Below are positions 33,702 to 42,310 of a stretch of DNA of 64,000 nt, in pieces. The stretch comes from Sodalinema lacuna_A. Its GTDB lineage: Bacteria > Cyanobacteriota > Cyanobacteriia > Cyanobacteriales > Geitlerinemataceae. Made by a program: the position numbers and the translations under genes. Positions within the stretch are counted from its first letter, which is position 1; each line of letters starts with the position of its first letter. The DNA lies in assembly GCA_900149785.2 (NCBI GenBank), contig FSSI02000023.1, positions 10,480-74,479 of the forward strand. The letters run 5' to 3'. The notes below the pieces were generated by a model that had not been told where the DNA came from, did not search any database, and saw only the letters and a program-made list of their open reading frames with translations.

Positions 33702-34595
33702 CTACCTGACGACGTGACGGTTTAGCCAGTCCAAGACCAACGGATTAACGACCTCGGGACGTTCATCATGGGGACAATGGCCCGTTTGGGGAATGGAATG
33801 GAACTCTACCGGATGGCGTTCACCCCACTGACGGTAAATCTCCGCCCCTTTCACCGGAGTCCAGGGGTCATCCTCGCCCCAAAGAACTAACACCGGACAA
33901 CGAACCGAATCAAGCAACTCTGAGGGTTTTGGCCCCGGAGGCGCCGACAAAATCGAAGCAAACACCTGTTGCGCCCCCGCATCACAGGAGGGTTCATAGA
34001 GGAGTTGCACCAATTCATCGGTCACCGCTTCGCGATTTCCGTAAACTTGATACAGGGTGTTGCGAATGCGTCGTGGCTGTCGCACCTGGTTAAACATCAG
34101 CGAACCCAGGCTTTTCGAGGCGACTAACTTGGCAAACGTCCCCATCACTAGCCGCAAGGGAAACGCCAACTCCTCGGGCCGATGATTCAGGCCACCGGCG
34201 CAATTAAGCAACACCGCTCCTTGGCTGGCGTCTGGATGTTGGGCCGCCATCACCAACGCCAACAAAGCGCCGATGGAATTTCCGACAAATACGGTGGGTT
34301 CACCGATGAACTCTTGCCAAAAGTCCGCCAGTAAATCTCGCCAGAGTTCAATGGAATAGTCAAAGGGCGGTTTGGCCGATTCACCAAATCCCAGCAAATC
34401 CAGGGCATAGACACGATACCCTGATTGCGCCCAAACGGGGATGTTCTGACGCCAATGACCAATCGACGCACCAAATCCATGGATGAGAACCAGGGGCGGT
34501 CCGTCACCATTGACGGTATAGGCAATGGACTGTCCGCGCCACGTCCAAAACTGTCGTTGTAAAGAAGACTCAGAGGAGGGAGTTTGTACCGTCAC
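33702..34595 (-). CDS. Alpha/beta hydrolase
   Basis: The 297-residue enzyme has the oxyanion motif LIHGFGASIGHWRQNIP, ALDLLGFGESAKP, the nucleophile elbow VFVGNSIGALLAL, the Asp in WGEDDPWTPVKGA and the His in IPQTGHCPHDERPEVV. The N-terminal FWTWRGQSIAYTVNGDGPPLVL and GNS-containing elbow resemble the plastid/cyanobacterial pheophytinase-like branch, but the substrate cannot be told by eye. Start MTVQTPSSESS. A candidate RNA gene lies 130 bases upstream on the same strand. Confidence 0.85.
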   Translation of the reverse strand: MTVQTPSSESSLQRQFWTWRGQSIAYTVNGDGPPLVLIHGFGASIGHWRQNIPVWAQSGYRVYALDLLGFGESAKPPFDYSIELWRDLLADFWQEFIGEPTVFVGNSIGALLALVMAAQHPDASQGAVLLNCAGGLNHRPEELAFPLRLVMGTFAKLVASKSLGSLMFNQVRQPRRIRNTLYQVYGNREAVTDELVQLLYEPSCDAGAQQVFASILSAPPGPKPSELLDSVRCPVLVLWGEDDPWTPVKGAEIYRQWGERHPVEFHSIPQTGHCPHDERPEVVNPLVLDWLNRHVVR

Positions 34596-35126
34596 AACAC
34601 GATTGATAGAATGTACTGTTGAGACTTCATTCTACCGATTTTTCCAAGACTGTGCTGTGGCTAGGGTCTGCAATCTCGCCATGTTGACCCGATTGAAGCG
34701 TTGAGAGGGTTCAGCAATCGAGGCCCAAAAAAAGAAAACCGCAGCGCCGTCTTACCTCAGCTTCCGACCTGTATGCGACAGTGGGAGCCATCTATAACCC
34801 AGATGGTCCCTCAGCCCTTTATCTCCGGCTCTAGGAGTCTAACGCGAGGTTAGCATACCGAGCCACAAGTACATTGAGGGCCTCATACAGGACAAGTATA
34901 GATCGTAAAACAATATTGGCAGTCACCAACGCCGCAGTCTTCTATAGGTACTATTTTAGCAAGCTGTTCTCAAAGCGCAAGCGATCGCCGGCAAATTTTC
35001 CCAGAGACGGACGGCGATCGCCGCCAAAACGCGATACAACAAGGAAAGAGACCCTGTACACTCGCCCTGTACACTCGCTCCGAACGGCCACCGAGCAACG
35101 ATAAACCCGTAACCCTAAACCGCCCT
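34596..35126. other. 531-base region with a structured RNA candidate
   Basis: No convincing protein gene is present; a 76-codon plus-strand frame at 34874 is basic, without family features, and overlaps the structured region. The left half holds the RNA candidate described separately. The right half (34910-35126) holds HIP1 sites, a repeated TGTACACTCGC and the upstream region of the M48 gene. Confidence 0.55.
34727..34887 (-). ncRNA. Candidate structured RNA (6S-like?)
   Basis: On the minus strand a TATACT box (complement of 34895-34900) is followed seven bases later by a GC-rich stretch of about 160 bases. It contains GGGA-CCATCT ... AGATGG-TCCC as a terminal hairpin (34792-34810 region), imperfectly paired outer arms, and ends GCGCTGCGGTTTTC with a T-run. 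In addition GAGGCCC near the 5' end pairs with GGGCCTC just past the T-run. A single long hairpin with internal bulges and a factor-independent end is the build of 6S RNA, but I cannot confirm the family, and the plus strand folds similarly. It is not a tRNA, tmRNA or RNase P RNA. Confidence 0.38.
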
Positions 35127-36092
35127 ATGCCTGACTATCCTGGACTCTCAAGTGAAGCCTTCCGTCATCCCCTCGATCGCGAAGCCGAAGCGGCCCTACG
35201 CAGCCTACCGGGGTTTGATGGCGTAGCCCGTAAGTTTGTTGAATATGTCTATGAACGCCCCCAAGCGGTGTTTATGACCGGCAATTATATTCAAGTGGGG
35301 CCGCGACAGTATTCAAGCATTTACCAACGCTTTCGTGAAGCCGTTCGCGCCCTTGATATCTCCCCGGAACCGCTCCTGTTCGTGTCGCAGAATCCCCAAC
35401 TCAACGCCGTTTCCCTCGGACAAGATCATCCTTCGATTACCCTCAACTCCGGCCTCGTCGATGCCGTGAATGAAGAGCAGCTTCAGGCCGTCATCGCCCA
35501 TGAGTTGGGACATCTCAAATGTGGCCATACGATTCTGATTCAGATGGCCATGTGGGCCATTTCCACGGCGATGTTTGTGGGCGAGTTCACCTTTGGTATG
35601 GGTAATGTCCTCGGGAGTGGCTTACTCTACGCCTTTTATGAATGGCGACGTAAAGCCGAACTCTCAGCCGATCGCGCGGCCTTATTGGTGATGGACGATC
35701 TCGATACAGTGACGCAAACCCTCATGATCATGGCTGGGGGAAGTCAAAAATATGCCCATGAACTGGACATGGAGGAGTTTATCCGCCAGTCGCAACGCTA
35801 CCAAGAGTTAGATCGCGATGAATTGAATCAAGTCTATAAGTTTCTGCTCTATAACGGCGCTCAAGGTATGGCCACTCATCCTTTTGCTGTAGAGCGGCTT
35901 CACTATATCCGCCAATGGGGACAGTCTGCCGAGTATCAGCGGATTCGTTCAGGGGATTATCGTCATGATGATGCCCGAGGCGCGGTCAATGTCCGCACCG
36001 ATGACGGCAATACCGTCAGTAGCTTACGGCAGCAGATTGAAGCGCTGCAAGCGGAAATTGAGCGGGAACGGCAGCGGCGCTCTTCCTCTTAA
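35127..36092 (+). CDS. M48 family metallopeptidase
   Basis: The 321-residue protein has the zinc motif VIAHELGHLKCGHT (HExxH, about residue 128) and the downstream Glu in ELSADRAALLVMDD, as in M48 peptidases. Hydrophobic stretches around 140-175 (MAMWAISTAMFVGEFTFG) follow the motif. The C-terminus is an alpha-helical, charged coil (SSLRQQIEALQAEIERERQRRSSS). Unlike HtpX it has no N-terminal membrane helices, so it may be peripheral. Start MPDYPGLSSEAFRHPLD. It is convergent with coaT, with a heptamer array between. Confidence 0.9.
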   Translation: MPDYPGLSSEAFRHPLDREAEAALRSLPGFDGVARKFVEYVYERPQAVFMTGNYIQVGPRQYSSIYQRFREAVRALDISPEPLLFVSQNPQLNAVSLGQDHPSITLNSGLVDAVNEEQLQAVIAHELGHLKCGHTILIQMAMWAISTAMFVGEFTFGMGNVLGSGLLYAFYEWRRKAELSADRAALLVMDDLDTVTQTLMIMAGGSQKYAHELDMEEFIRQSQRYQELDRDELNQVYKFLLYNGAQGMATHPFAVERLHYIRQWGQSAEYQRIRSGDYRHDDARGAVNVRTDDGNTVSSLRQQIEALQAEIERERQRRSSS

Positions 36093-36096
36093 TAGA

Positions 36097-36137
36097 ATAG
36101 GGAACAGGGAACAGGGAACAGGGAACAGGGAATAGGC
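36097..36137. repeat. Heptamer array GGGAACA
   Basis: Five copies begin five bases after the M48 stop, between convergent genes. Confidence 0.88.
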
Positions 36138-36223
36138 AAGCTAGCAATAGATAGTCTTGAATTAAGATGCACCTCATCACAATGGGAACCGCTATCTTGT
36201 TCGAGACTATCAACCCCTTAACT

Positions 36224-38149
36224 TCAACCTCTCAGCAGTCGTAGGCCGCTCAACGTGACCATCACCGTGGAGCCTTCATGACCGAGGACACCAAACGGTA
36301 GGGTCATATTGCCGGCAAAATTCAGCACTAACAAAATCACCACAAAACTCAGAGCAAAGACAATGTTTTGCTTCACCACCCGCTGAGCTCGACGGCCTAA
36401 ACGAATCGCTTGTTCTAATCGTTCCAGGCGATCGGCCATCAAGACAATATCAGCCGTTTCTAACGCCACATCGCTACCGGCAGCACCCATGGCAATGCCG
36501 ACGGTGGCCTGAGCCAAGGCCGGGGCATCATTGATACCATCGCCCACCATGGCGACGGTTTGATACTGTTGCTGGAGTTGACGAATCACCTCGACTTTAT
36601 CTTCGGGTAGCAACTCAGCATAGACCTGATCAACACCCACCTGTTGCCCAATACTATGGGCGGTACGGGGGTTATCTCCTGTCAGCATGACCACCTGCTC
36701 GACTCCGAGCTGTTTGAGATGAGCCACGGCTTGGGCGGCCGCTGGTCGAACGATGTCAGCCACGGCAATCAGTCCCAAAATTTGACCAGATTGGGCAACC
36801 CAGACCACGGTTTTGCCCTCGGATTCCCATTGCTGGCTTTGGCGGATCAGATCCTCAGGAATGTCTTTGACCTGAGTCTCAACGATAGCTGGTTTACCCA
36901 CGACGGCTGGCTGACCCTCCAGGTCTGCGGTAATACCGAGTCCCGCCTGGGCCTGGGCGTTGCTGGCGGTTGTCCAGGTCAGGTTTTGCTGACGGGCGGC
37001 CTGAACAATTGCGTCGCCAATGGGATGTTCGGATAGGCTTTCTAGGGCGGCGGCTACCTGCCAGAGTTGGTCGGAGTTGGGCTGAGTGGCGATCGCGTCC
37101 ACGACCTGAAGATTACCGGTGGTCAGGGTCCCGGTTTTATCAAAGGCGATGGCCCGGATGCGGCCAATTTGCTCTAACTGGGCTCCGTTTTTGAAAAGAA
37201 TGCCTCGGCGCGCCCCGTTCGCAATGCCTGATAGCAGAGTGGGCATAATCGAGGCCATCAGGGCGCAGGGGGAGGCCACCACCAGGAAAATCAGCGCTCG
37301 ATAAATCGTGTTTTCCCAGGACCAGCCCAGCAGCAAGGGCGGTAGGGTACTCAGCAAAATGCCAGCAATGACAATAACTTTGGCGTAGGCCCGCTCAAAG
37401 CGCTCAATAAACTGCTGAGAGGGGGGTGCGTTGGTTTGGGCCTGCTGCACGAGTTGGATGACTCGCTGAATTAAGCTGCTTTCGGGGGGTTGATGAATCC
37501 TTAACCGTAGCGCTCCGTGGCCGTTCAGGGTTCCGGCGAAAACGTCATCACCGACGGTTTTTTCGACGGGGACGGATTCTCCGGTAATGGAGGCTTGGTT
37601 CAAGGTACTGCTTCCTTCGATCACCTGGCCATCCGTTGGCACCAGTTCGCCGGGTTTCACCAAAATGCGATCGCCAATCTGGAGGCTCGTAATGGGAACC
37701 ATCTGTTCGCGATCGCCCTCAAGCCGTCGGGCTGTATCTGCTGTTAACCCCATTAGTCCCTGGATACTGCGTTCGGTGCGCTGCATGGCATAGCCTTCGA
37801 GGGCGCCACTGATGGCGAAAATCAGGATTAGGACGGCTCCATCGACGAGTAGGTAATACTCCTGTTGCCACAGCCCTAGGCCGGCTGCCCCTAGAGCGGC
37901 GACGATCATCAGCAGGTCAACATCGAGTTCTTTGTCTTCCACCAGGGTGCTTACGCCGTCCCTGGCACTGTCAAACCCGCCGATGATGTAGGCCGCCGTC
38001 AGGATGAACAACGCTCCTCCTACCCAGCCGAGGTTGAGGGCCTGCCAGCCCAAGAAGACCAGGACTGCACAGGCGATCGCAGCGGTCGCCTCTCGATGGT
38101 CTTTCCATACCCTTAAGTCGAGGGGAGCCGCAAGAGCTTTTGAAATCAT
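36224..38149 (-). CDS. coaT: Cobalt-efflux P1B-type ATPase
   Basis: The 641-residue P-type ATPase shows TGES (189-192), the phosphorylated Asp337 in DKTGT, the HP motif (SEHPIGDAIV), TGDN and GDGINDAPAL. Instead of CPC the membrane motif is SPC (293-295), and the last helix carries HEGST (624-628); SPC plus HEGxT marks the P1B-4 cobalt group. It has no N-terminal metal-binding domain. The adjacent divergent gene codes for CoaR, the cobalt-sensing activator, which fixes the function by comparison with Synechocystis, where CoaT exports cobalt. The start at 38149 is 30-60 bases from the operator. Confidence 0.93.
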   Translation of the reverse strand: MISKALAAPLDLRVWKDHREATAAIACAVLVFLGWQALNLGWVGGALFILTAAYIIGGFDSARDGVSTLVEDKELDVDLLMIVAALGAAGLGLWQQEYYLLVDGAVLILIFAISGALEGYAMQRTERSIQGLMGLTADTARRLEGDREQMVPITSLQIGDRILVKPGELVPTDGQVIEGSSTLNQASITGESVPVEKTVGDDVFAGTLNGHGALRLRIHQPPESSLIQRVIQLVQQAQTNAPPSQQFIERFERAYAKVIVIAGILLSTLPPLLLGWSWENTIYRALIFLVVASPCALMASIMPTLLSGIANGARRGILFKNGAQLEQIGRIRAIAFDKTGTLTTGNLQVVDAIATQPNSDQLWQVAAALESLSEHPIGDAIVQAARQQNLTWTTASNAQAQAGLGITADLEGQPAVVGKPAIVETQVKDIPEDLIRQSQQWESEGKTVVWVAQSGQILGLIAVADIVRPAAAQAVAHLKQLGVEQVVMLTGDNPRTAHSIGQQVGVDQVYAELLPEDKVEVIRQLQQQYQTVAMVGDGINDAPALAQATVGIAMGAAGSDVALETADIVLMADRLERLEQAIRLGRRAQRVVKQNIVFALSFVVILLVLNFAGNMTLPFGVLGHEGSTVMVTLSGLRLLRG

Positions 38150-38185
38150 GATCTGACGTATCCATAAGACTACCGTGACAGCTTA

Positions 38186-38215
38186 AACCTTGACATTAAT
38201 GGTAATGTCAAGGTT
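38186..38215. promoter_or_regulatory. CoaR operator / coaT promoter
   Basis: A perfect 13-bp inverted repeat, AACCTTGACATTA (38186-38198) and its complement (38203-38215), with a 4-base centre, lies between coaT and coaR. On the minus strand the right arm provides a TTGACA -35 box (38211 to 38206), and a weak TAAGCT -10 box follows after 20 bases, the long spacing expected of promoters switched by MerR-type activators. Confidence 0.8.
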
Positions 38216-38243
38216 GTCAGTTAACTCCGGGTTAGAGACCGAC

Positions 38244-39386
38244 ATGACAACCAAACATCTGACGACCAAACATCTGACGACCAAACATCTGACGATTAAA
38301 GAACTCACAGATGCGGTGGGCGCTGGCGTGACTCCCCGCATGGTGCGGCACTACCATACTCTGGGCCTGCTGCCTCAACCCCAGCGGTCTCAGGGCAACT
38401 ATCGGCTGTATACCCAGCAGGATGTGCAGCGACTTCAACGGGTGATGGCCCTGAAGCAGCAGGGATTTCAGTTGTCTCACATTCGCCAGCTCTTGGATGC
38501 ACATCCTCAAACCAGCCTGGAGTCACCCCTGATGACTCAATTGCAGCAGCAGTACCATACGGTGATTCAGCAAATTACCCGACTACGGCAAACGGCAGGG
38601 GCATTAGAGGGGTTGTTGGGGCGCGATCGCAACTGCCAGAAGACCCAGGCCGAAGCCCTGGCGCAACTGAAGCAGTTGGATGTGGAGGCTCAGGCCCAAT
38701 TAGGACAACTCGATCCGTTTTGGAGTCAGCTCGATGCCGAGGCCACCACTCACCCAGAACGGTTTGAGGAATCGCTACACCGTTTGTTGCCGGATCTGTC
38801 TCACTATTGCGAAATTACCGTTCACCTGCTGCATCAACTGGTGCTGGCCTGTGGTGATGTCAGTCTAGCCAGTTTGGTGCGCGTGCCTCAGGGGGCCGTC
38901 GCCGCTGCCCGAACCGCTCTCAAGGGTGGTTGTGCGATCGTCACCGATGTCCCCGCTGTCGCCGCCACCCTGGATCACACGCGACTAGCTCATCTGGGAT
39001 GTTCCATCACCCCGCTGATTGATGACCCCCACCTTGCCGGAGTTGACGACGCTGAGCAGGCGTTTTGGGGGGATGACCTCTGGCCGCAACGGTTACAGGA
39101 CACTCCGGCTGGCTCAATTCTTGTGGTTGGCTATGCTCCTTCGGTTTTACTGAGGGCTTGCCAAGGAATTGAGCAAGGAAACCTGCAACCGGCCCTCGTC
39201 ATTGGGATGCCCATTGGCTTTAGCCATGCGCCTGTGGCTAAGCGCCAGTTGATGGCTCTGCCCGTGCCTTACATCACGATTCAGGGTAGCCTCGGGGGAG
39301 GACTCCTGGCGGCTGTTGCGCTCAATGCTTTGCTCGAAACCCTGATTGAGAAACCCGATTGCCACTGCTACCTCACTCGTCCTTAG
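38244..39386 (+). CDS. coaR: Cobalt-responsive MerR-type activator with precorrin isomerase-like domain
   Basis: The 380-residue protein has an N-terminal MerR winged helix (residues 16-85, LTIKELTDAVGAGVTPRMVRHYHTLGLLPQ) and, after a coiled linker, a C-terminal domain related to precorrin-8X methylmutase (CbiC/CobH; VPQGAVAAARTALKGGCAIVTDVP, LVIGMPIGFSHAPVAKRQL). It ends in the Cys-His-Cys at 373-375 required for cobalt sensing in Synechocystis CoaR. It is divergent from coaT and should activate it. Residues 2-16 are three copies of TTKHL, coded by a 15-bp tandem repeat. The frame continues upstream from a TTG inside the operator, but that start is not credible. Confidence 0.93.
   Translation: MTTKHLTTKHLTTKHLTIKELTDAVGAGVTPRMVRHYHTLGLLPQPQRSQGNYRLYTQQDVQRLQRVMALKQQGFQLSHIRQLLDAHPQTSLESPLMTQLQQQYHTVIQQITRLRQTAGALEGLLGRDRNCQKTQAEALAQLKQLDVEAQAQLGQLDPFWSQLDAEATTHPERFEESLHRLLPDLSHYCEITVHLLHQLVLACGDVSLASLVRVPQGAVAAARTALKGGCAIVTDVPAVAATLDHTRLAHLGCSITPLIDDPHLAGVDDAEQAFWGDDLWPQRLQDTPAGSILVVGYAPSVLLRACQGIEQGNLQPALVIGMPIGFSHAPVAKRQLMALPVPYITIQGSLGGGLLAAVALNALLETLIEKPDCHCYLTRP
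38246..38305. repeat. 15-bp tandem repeat in the coaR 5' end
   Basis: Three near-identical units GACGACCAAACATCT and a degenerate fourth (GACGATTAAAGAACT) run from the second codon of coaR. The fourth corresponds to the normal LTIKEL start of the MerR fold. Confidence 0.9.
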
Positions 39387-39423
39387 CTTGGGCGATCGGG
39401 TTCGCCGAGGGCGATCGTCAACA

Positions 39424-41097
39424 TCACAAATGACGGTTGGCCAGGGAATCCGGGGCTGGGACGCCATCAATCAAGCCTTGCACCAGAAATACAGAAATGG
39501 GGTCTTGGCTCATGTCTTGGGCGTAGGCGGCATTGAGATATCGGGCAAACTCATCATTGCCGATGATATGGGTGTACAGAAAGGCCAAACTCAAGGCTTT
39601 GACATAGCTTTGGGCGAGATCGGGATTGGGACCGATGATATCGAGGGGCAAGGCAACGCTATCCTCTTGGGAACTACCGATGACGGAGAAATGGGTGGCT
39701 TGTTTGAGTAAGACGAAATACTTATCGGGAACTTCTAACCAGGCAAAGGGCGGGATTTGCTCGGCGATGGCAGGGGCAACGGTATCAGCCCCCCCGGAGA
39801 CCATCATCACCGGCACATCAATGTTGCTATAGCCGACTTGACCAAATAAGGCACTGCCAATGGGATTGAGGGCAATCACGCCCTGAACTCGGGGATCACG
39901 GAAGTTTAATTGATTCTCTGAGGTGGACTCGGTCAGTTCTAAGGCCCGACATTGTAGGAAGAGGGAGACGTTCCAGGATTGGCGTTGTTGGCTGGCGCCA
40001 CAGCGACGTTCGAGTTCGGAAAAGTTGATGGTGGCCCCCCCTAGGCTGAGGGCGGTGTAGCCGCCAAAGGATTGGCCAATGACCCCCACTTGCTCAAAGT
40101 TGAGCCGATCGCGCAGTTGGCGATCGGTGATGGCCTGTTTTTCGAGGCTATTGAGGGCAAAGGTCACGTCTCGGGGGCGATCGATAAACTCCTGAGGACG
40201 AGAAATTTCTTGGGCGCGGCCCCGTAAGAGGGCTTCCATATGTCTGGCACTACTGCCCGAATGTTCAGGAACCACCACCGCGAAGCCATGAGAGGCGAGA
40301 TGTTCGGCCAGATATTGAAAGGACTCTCGATTGGAGCCTAAACCATGGGAGATCACCACGATGGGGGCCGATGGCCGCGATCGCGGTAAATATAAGTCTG
40401 TCGCAAAGGCATATCCCCAGGGTAGGGTGCGATCGCGATCGCGCAGATCCAAAGATGTCACATCCCAGGAATACTCCCCCAACTCCATGAGATTCTCGAA
40501 GGGCGTGATCAACTCGCCGTTATCTTGAGCTTCTAACCGCGACTGATTCTCAATCCTGGCAACGGCCTGATTGTTATCTCGAATTAAACTCTGTAACTCC
40601 TGGGCCATCCGCAGGGTTTGGTTGAAGTCCAACCGTACGGTCTCTGTGGGAAAATGGTGCAGTACATTGAGCAGGGTTAAGCCCTCGTTCTCATCGGCGG
40701 CGGCTAAAATCAAAGCGGAACGCAAGCCCAAATAGCCCGATCGCCCTGAGCCGAGTTGAATCGCTTGACCGAGCCGCTGTAAGAGGGCTTCTCCCTGAGG
40801 GGTGTAGAGAAATTGGGAGACCGCCACGGCATCCACGTCAGCCCGCGCTAACAAGGCTTCACGGATATTGTCTCGCAGTTCGGGAGCGGCAAAGCGAATG
40901 TAGGGGGCTAAGTCCCGTCCAATTTCCCCGGTTCGGGCATAGGTTTCGAGGGCATGGACGGAGACGGAACGCTCAAACAGACTATAGCTTGCTGTAATTC
41001 TCTCGGCACTCAAGCTGGGCAGACTGACGCTGAGTACGAAACCACCGAGGACCAGTCCAGAGAACAGGAGGGACAAGCGAAAGCGTGAGCGTTGCAT
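39424..41097 (-). CDS. DUF1400 alpha/beta hydrolase, exported
   Basis: The 557-residue protein starts with a signal peptide (SLLFSGLVLGGFVLSVSLPSLSA), followed by the DUF1400 region (residues 30-135, AERITASYSLFERSVSVHALETYARTGEI) that is typical of cyanobacterial hydrolases. The hydrolase core has PIVVISHGLGSNRESFQYLAEHL and the nucleophile elbow GVIGQSFGGYTAL; the acid in MVSGGADTVAPA and His in ATHFSVIG follow. It resembles platelet-activating-factor acetylhydrolase-like or dienelactone hydrolase-like enzymes. The substrate is unknown; periplasmic location is inferred. Confidence 0.85.
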   Translation of the reverse strand: MQRSRFRLSLLFSGLVLGGFVLSVSLPSLSAERITASYSLFERSVSVHALETYARTGEIGRDLAPYIRFAAPELRDNIREALLARADVDAVAVSQFLYTPQGEALLQRLGQAIQLGSGRSGYLGLRSALILAAADENEGLTLLNVLHHFPTETVRLDFNQTLRMAQELQSLIRDNNQAVARIENQSRLEAQDNGELITPFENLMELGEYSWDVTSLDLRDRDRTLPWGYAFATDLYLPRSRPSAPIVVISHGLGSNRESFQYLAEHLASHGFAVVVPEHSGSSARHMEALLRGRAQEISRPQEFIDRPRDVTFALNSLEKQAITDRQLRDRLNFEQVGVIGQSFGGYTALSLGGATINFSELERRCGASQQRQSWNVSLFLQCRALELTESTSENQLNFRDPRVQGVIALNPIGSALFGQVGYSNIDVPVMMVSGGADTVAPAIAEQIPPFAWLEVPDKYFVLLKQATHFSVIGSSQEDSVALPLDIIGPNPDLAQSYVKALSLAFLYTHIIGNDEFARYLNAAYAQDMSQDPISVFLVQGLIDGVPAPDSLANRHL

Positions 41098-41232
41098 GAG
41101 GGTGATTGGACGAAGGGAGTGGGGGCTATTCGCCTTTAGCTTAGCGCAGCGCCACGATCAGGCAGCTCCAAGTCCCGAATTTGCTAGAATGAGCCTCACG
41201 CCCGATGTGAATGTCCCCAGACCCATCTCCCC

Positions 41233-41421
41233 ATGCGAATTGTCTCGGATTCTCTGCTGTTTCGTTGCTTTGTGGTGGTCGTGGGCTCAACTCTGGTCAT
41301 TTGGATCTTGCGAGGTCTGACGGTGTTGAGCTTTATGCCTGGCTTGGTTCTCTGGCTGGGAATTTTCCTGTCGATCGCCTTGGGACTCCTGAGCGCTTGG
41401 CAAAGCTCAAAGCGCTGGTAA
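41233..41421 (+). CDS. Small two-helix membrane protein
   Basis: The 62-residue protein MRIVSDSLLFRCFVVVVGST... consists of two hydrophobic segments (about 8-30 and 34-55) separated by a short turn and ends in a basic SSKRW tail. Two longer frames in other registers over the same stretch have no such features. It looks like a conserved small cyanobacterial membrane protein. It precedes the DUF3318 gene by 73 bases on the same strand. The function is unknown. Confidence 0.6.
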   Translation: MRIVSDSLLFRCFVVVVGSTLVIWILRGLTVLSFMPGLVLWLGIFLSIALGLLSAWQSSKRW

Positions 41422-41494
41422 TTTGCTAGGATTTAAAGCATAGACTCGTTAGCAGTCTGTTGACCCTGCCGACTACTGCCATATTTCTGACATT

Positions 41495-42166
41495 ATGACC
41501 TCCTATGTAACCTCGGCCGCGAAGGCTGAAATTAATGAATTACGTCGTCTTCGAGGACTGTTACCCCCGGAACTGCAAAGTTGGGTGACGGTCGAGAAAA
41601 CGACGGAAATTGACCCTCCCTTGCTTCGTTGTGAGGAGTTGAGCCGGGATGAGGTCGAAATTGCGATCGATTTGGTGAAGTGGGAAAATTTGGCCCTCGA
41701 CCAGCGCAATTTGCTGTTTTGGCATGAGGTCGCTCGCATCCAAAATGATACGATTCCCCGTGAAGGCTGGGAAATGGCAGCGTTAGCGATTGGCTTGGGC
41801 GGTGCTGTGGGCGAACTCTGGGTTCAAGATGGTGTTCTCCTCCTGTTGGCCTTAGGACTCTGTGGTGTGTCGGGGTATCGTCTCTATCAGAAGAATAACA
41901 GCGAGAAGGCTCTACAAGAGTTGTTGGAGGCCGATGAGAAGGCGATCGCCCTCGCGAGTCGTTTTGGTTATACGCTCCCCAATGCCTATAAGAGTTTGGG
42001 CAGTGCTTTAAAAACCTTGATTGAGCAAACGCCTAAGAAACGGCTTCGTAAACAGTATGAAACTCGCCTAGAGGCTCTCCGACGCAGTGCCTCTAAGGCT
42101 AAATCTCAATCGAAAGCGAAACGCAGCAGCCGTGATGTGACCCAAACCAGTCCCTATCAGCTTTAG
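41495..42166 (+). CDS. DUF3318 family membrane protein
   Basis: The 223-residue protein matches DUF3318: an N-terminal INELRRLRGLLPPELQSWVTVE, the middle ERRG-like RNLLFWHEVARIQNDTIPREGWE, two hydrophobic segments (about 93-128, MAALAIGLGGAVGELW and VLLLLALGLCGVSGYRLY) and a helical C-terminal part ending in a basic Ser/Lys-rich tail. The family is cyanobacterial and uncharacterised. Confidence 0.8.
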   Translation: MTSYVTSAAKAEINELRRLRGLLPPELQSWVTVEKTTEIDPPLLRCEELSRDEVEIAIDLVKWENLALDQRNLLFWHEVARIQNDTIPREGWEMAALAIGLGGAVGELWVQDGVLLLLALGLCGVSGYRLYQKNNSEKALQELLEADEKAIALASRFGYTLPNAYKSLGSALKTLIEQTPKKRLRKQYETRLEALRRSASKAKSQSKAKRSSRDVTQTSPYQL

Positions 42167-42310
42167 AATGATTGGGGGTTGGCTGACCCCTTCCCCTCAG
42201 GTTGATGGAGAGGAAGGGCAAGAACAGTTCTACGGTTTGGGAAACCTTGACAGTCCGAGATCCTGTCGAGGATCAGCTAGACGCTGACTGACGTTCTAGA
42301 AATGGCGTAT

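Noticed and set aside
34650..34890. tRNA, tmRNA or RNase P RNA in the gap
   Set aside because: No T-loop GTTCRA motif, no CCA end and no GAGGAAAGTC-like signature.
34874..35104. 76-codon plus-strand frame of basic residues
   Set aside because: No ribosome-binding site or family features, Arg/Ser-rich from HIP1 sites, and it overlaps the structured RNA region.
36644..37036. 130-codon plus-strand frame within coaT
   Set aside because: Antisense shadow of a well-supported P-type ATPase.
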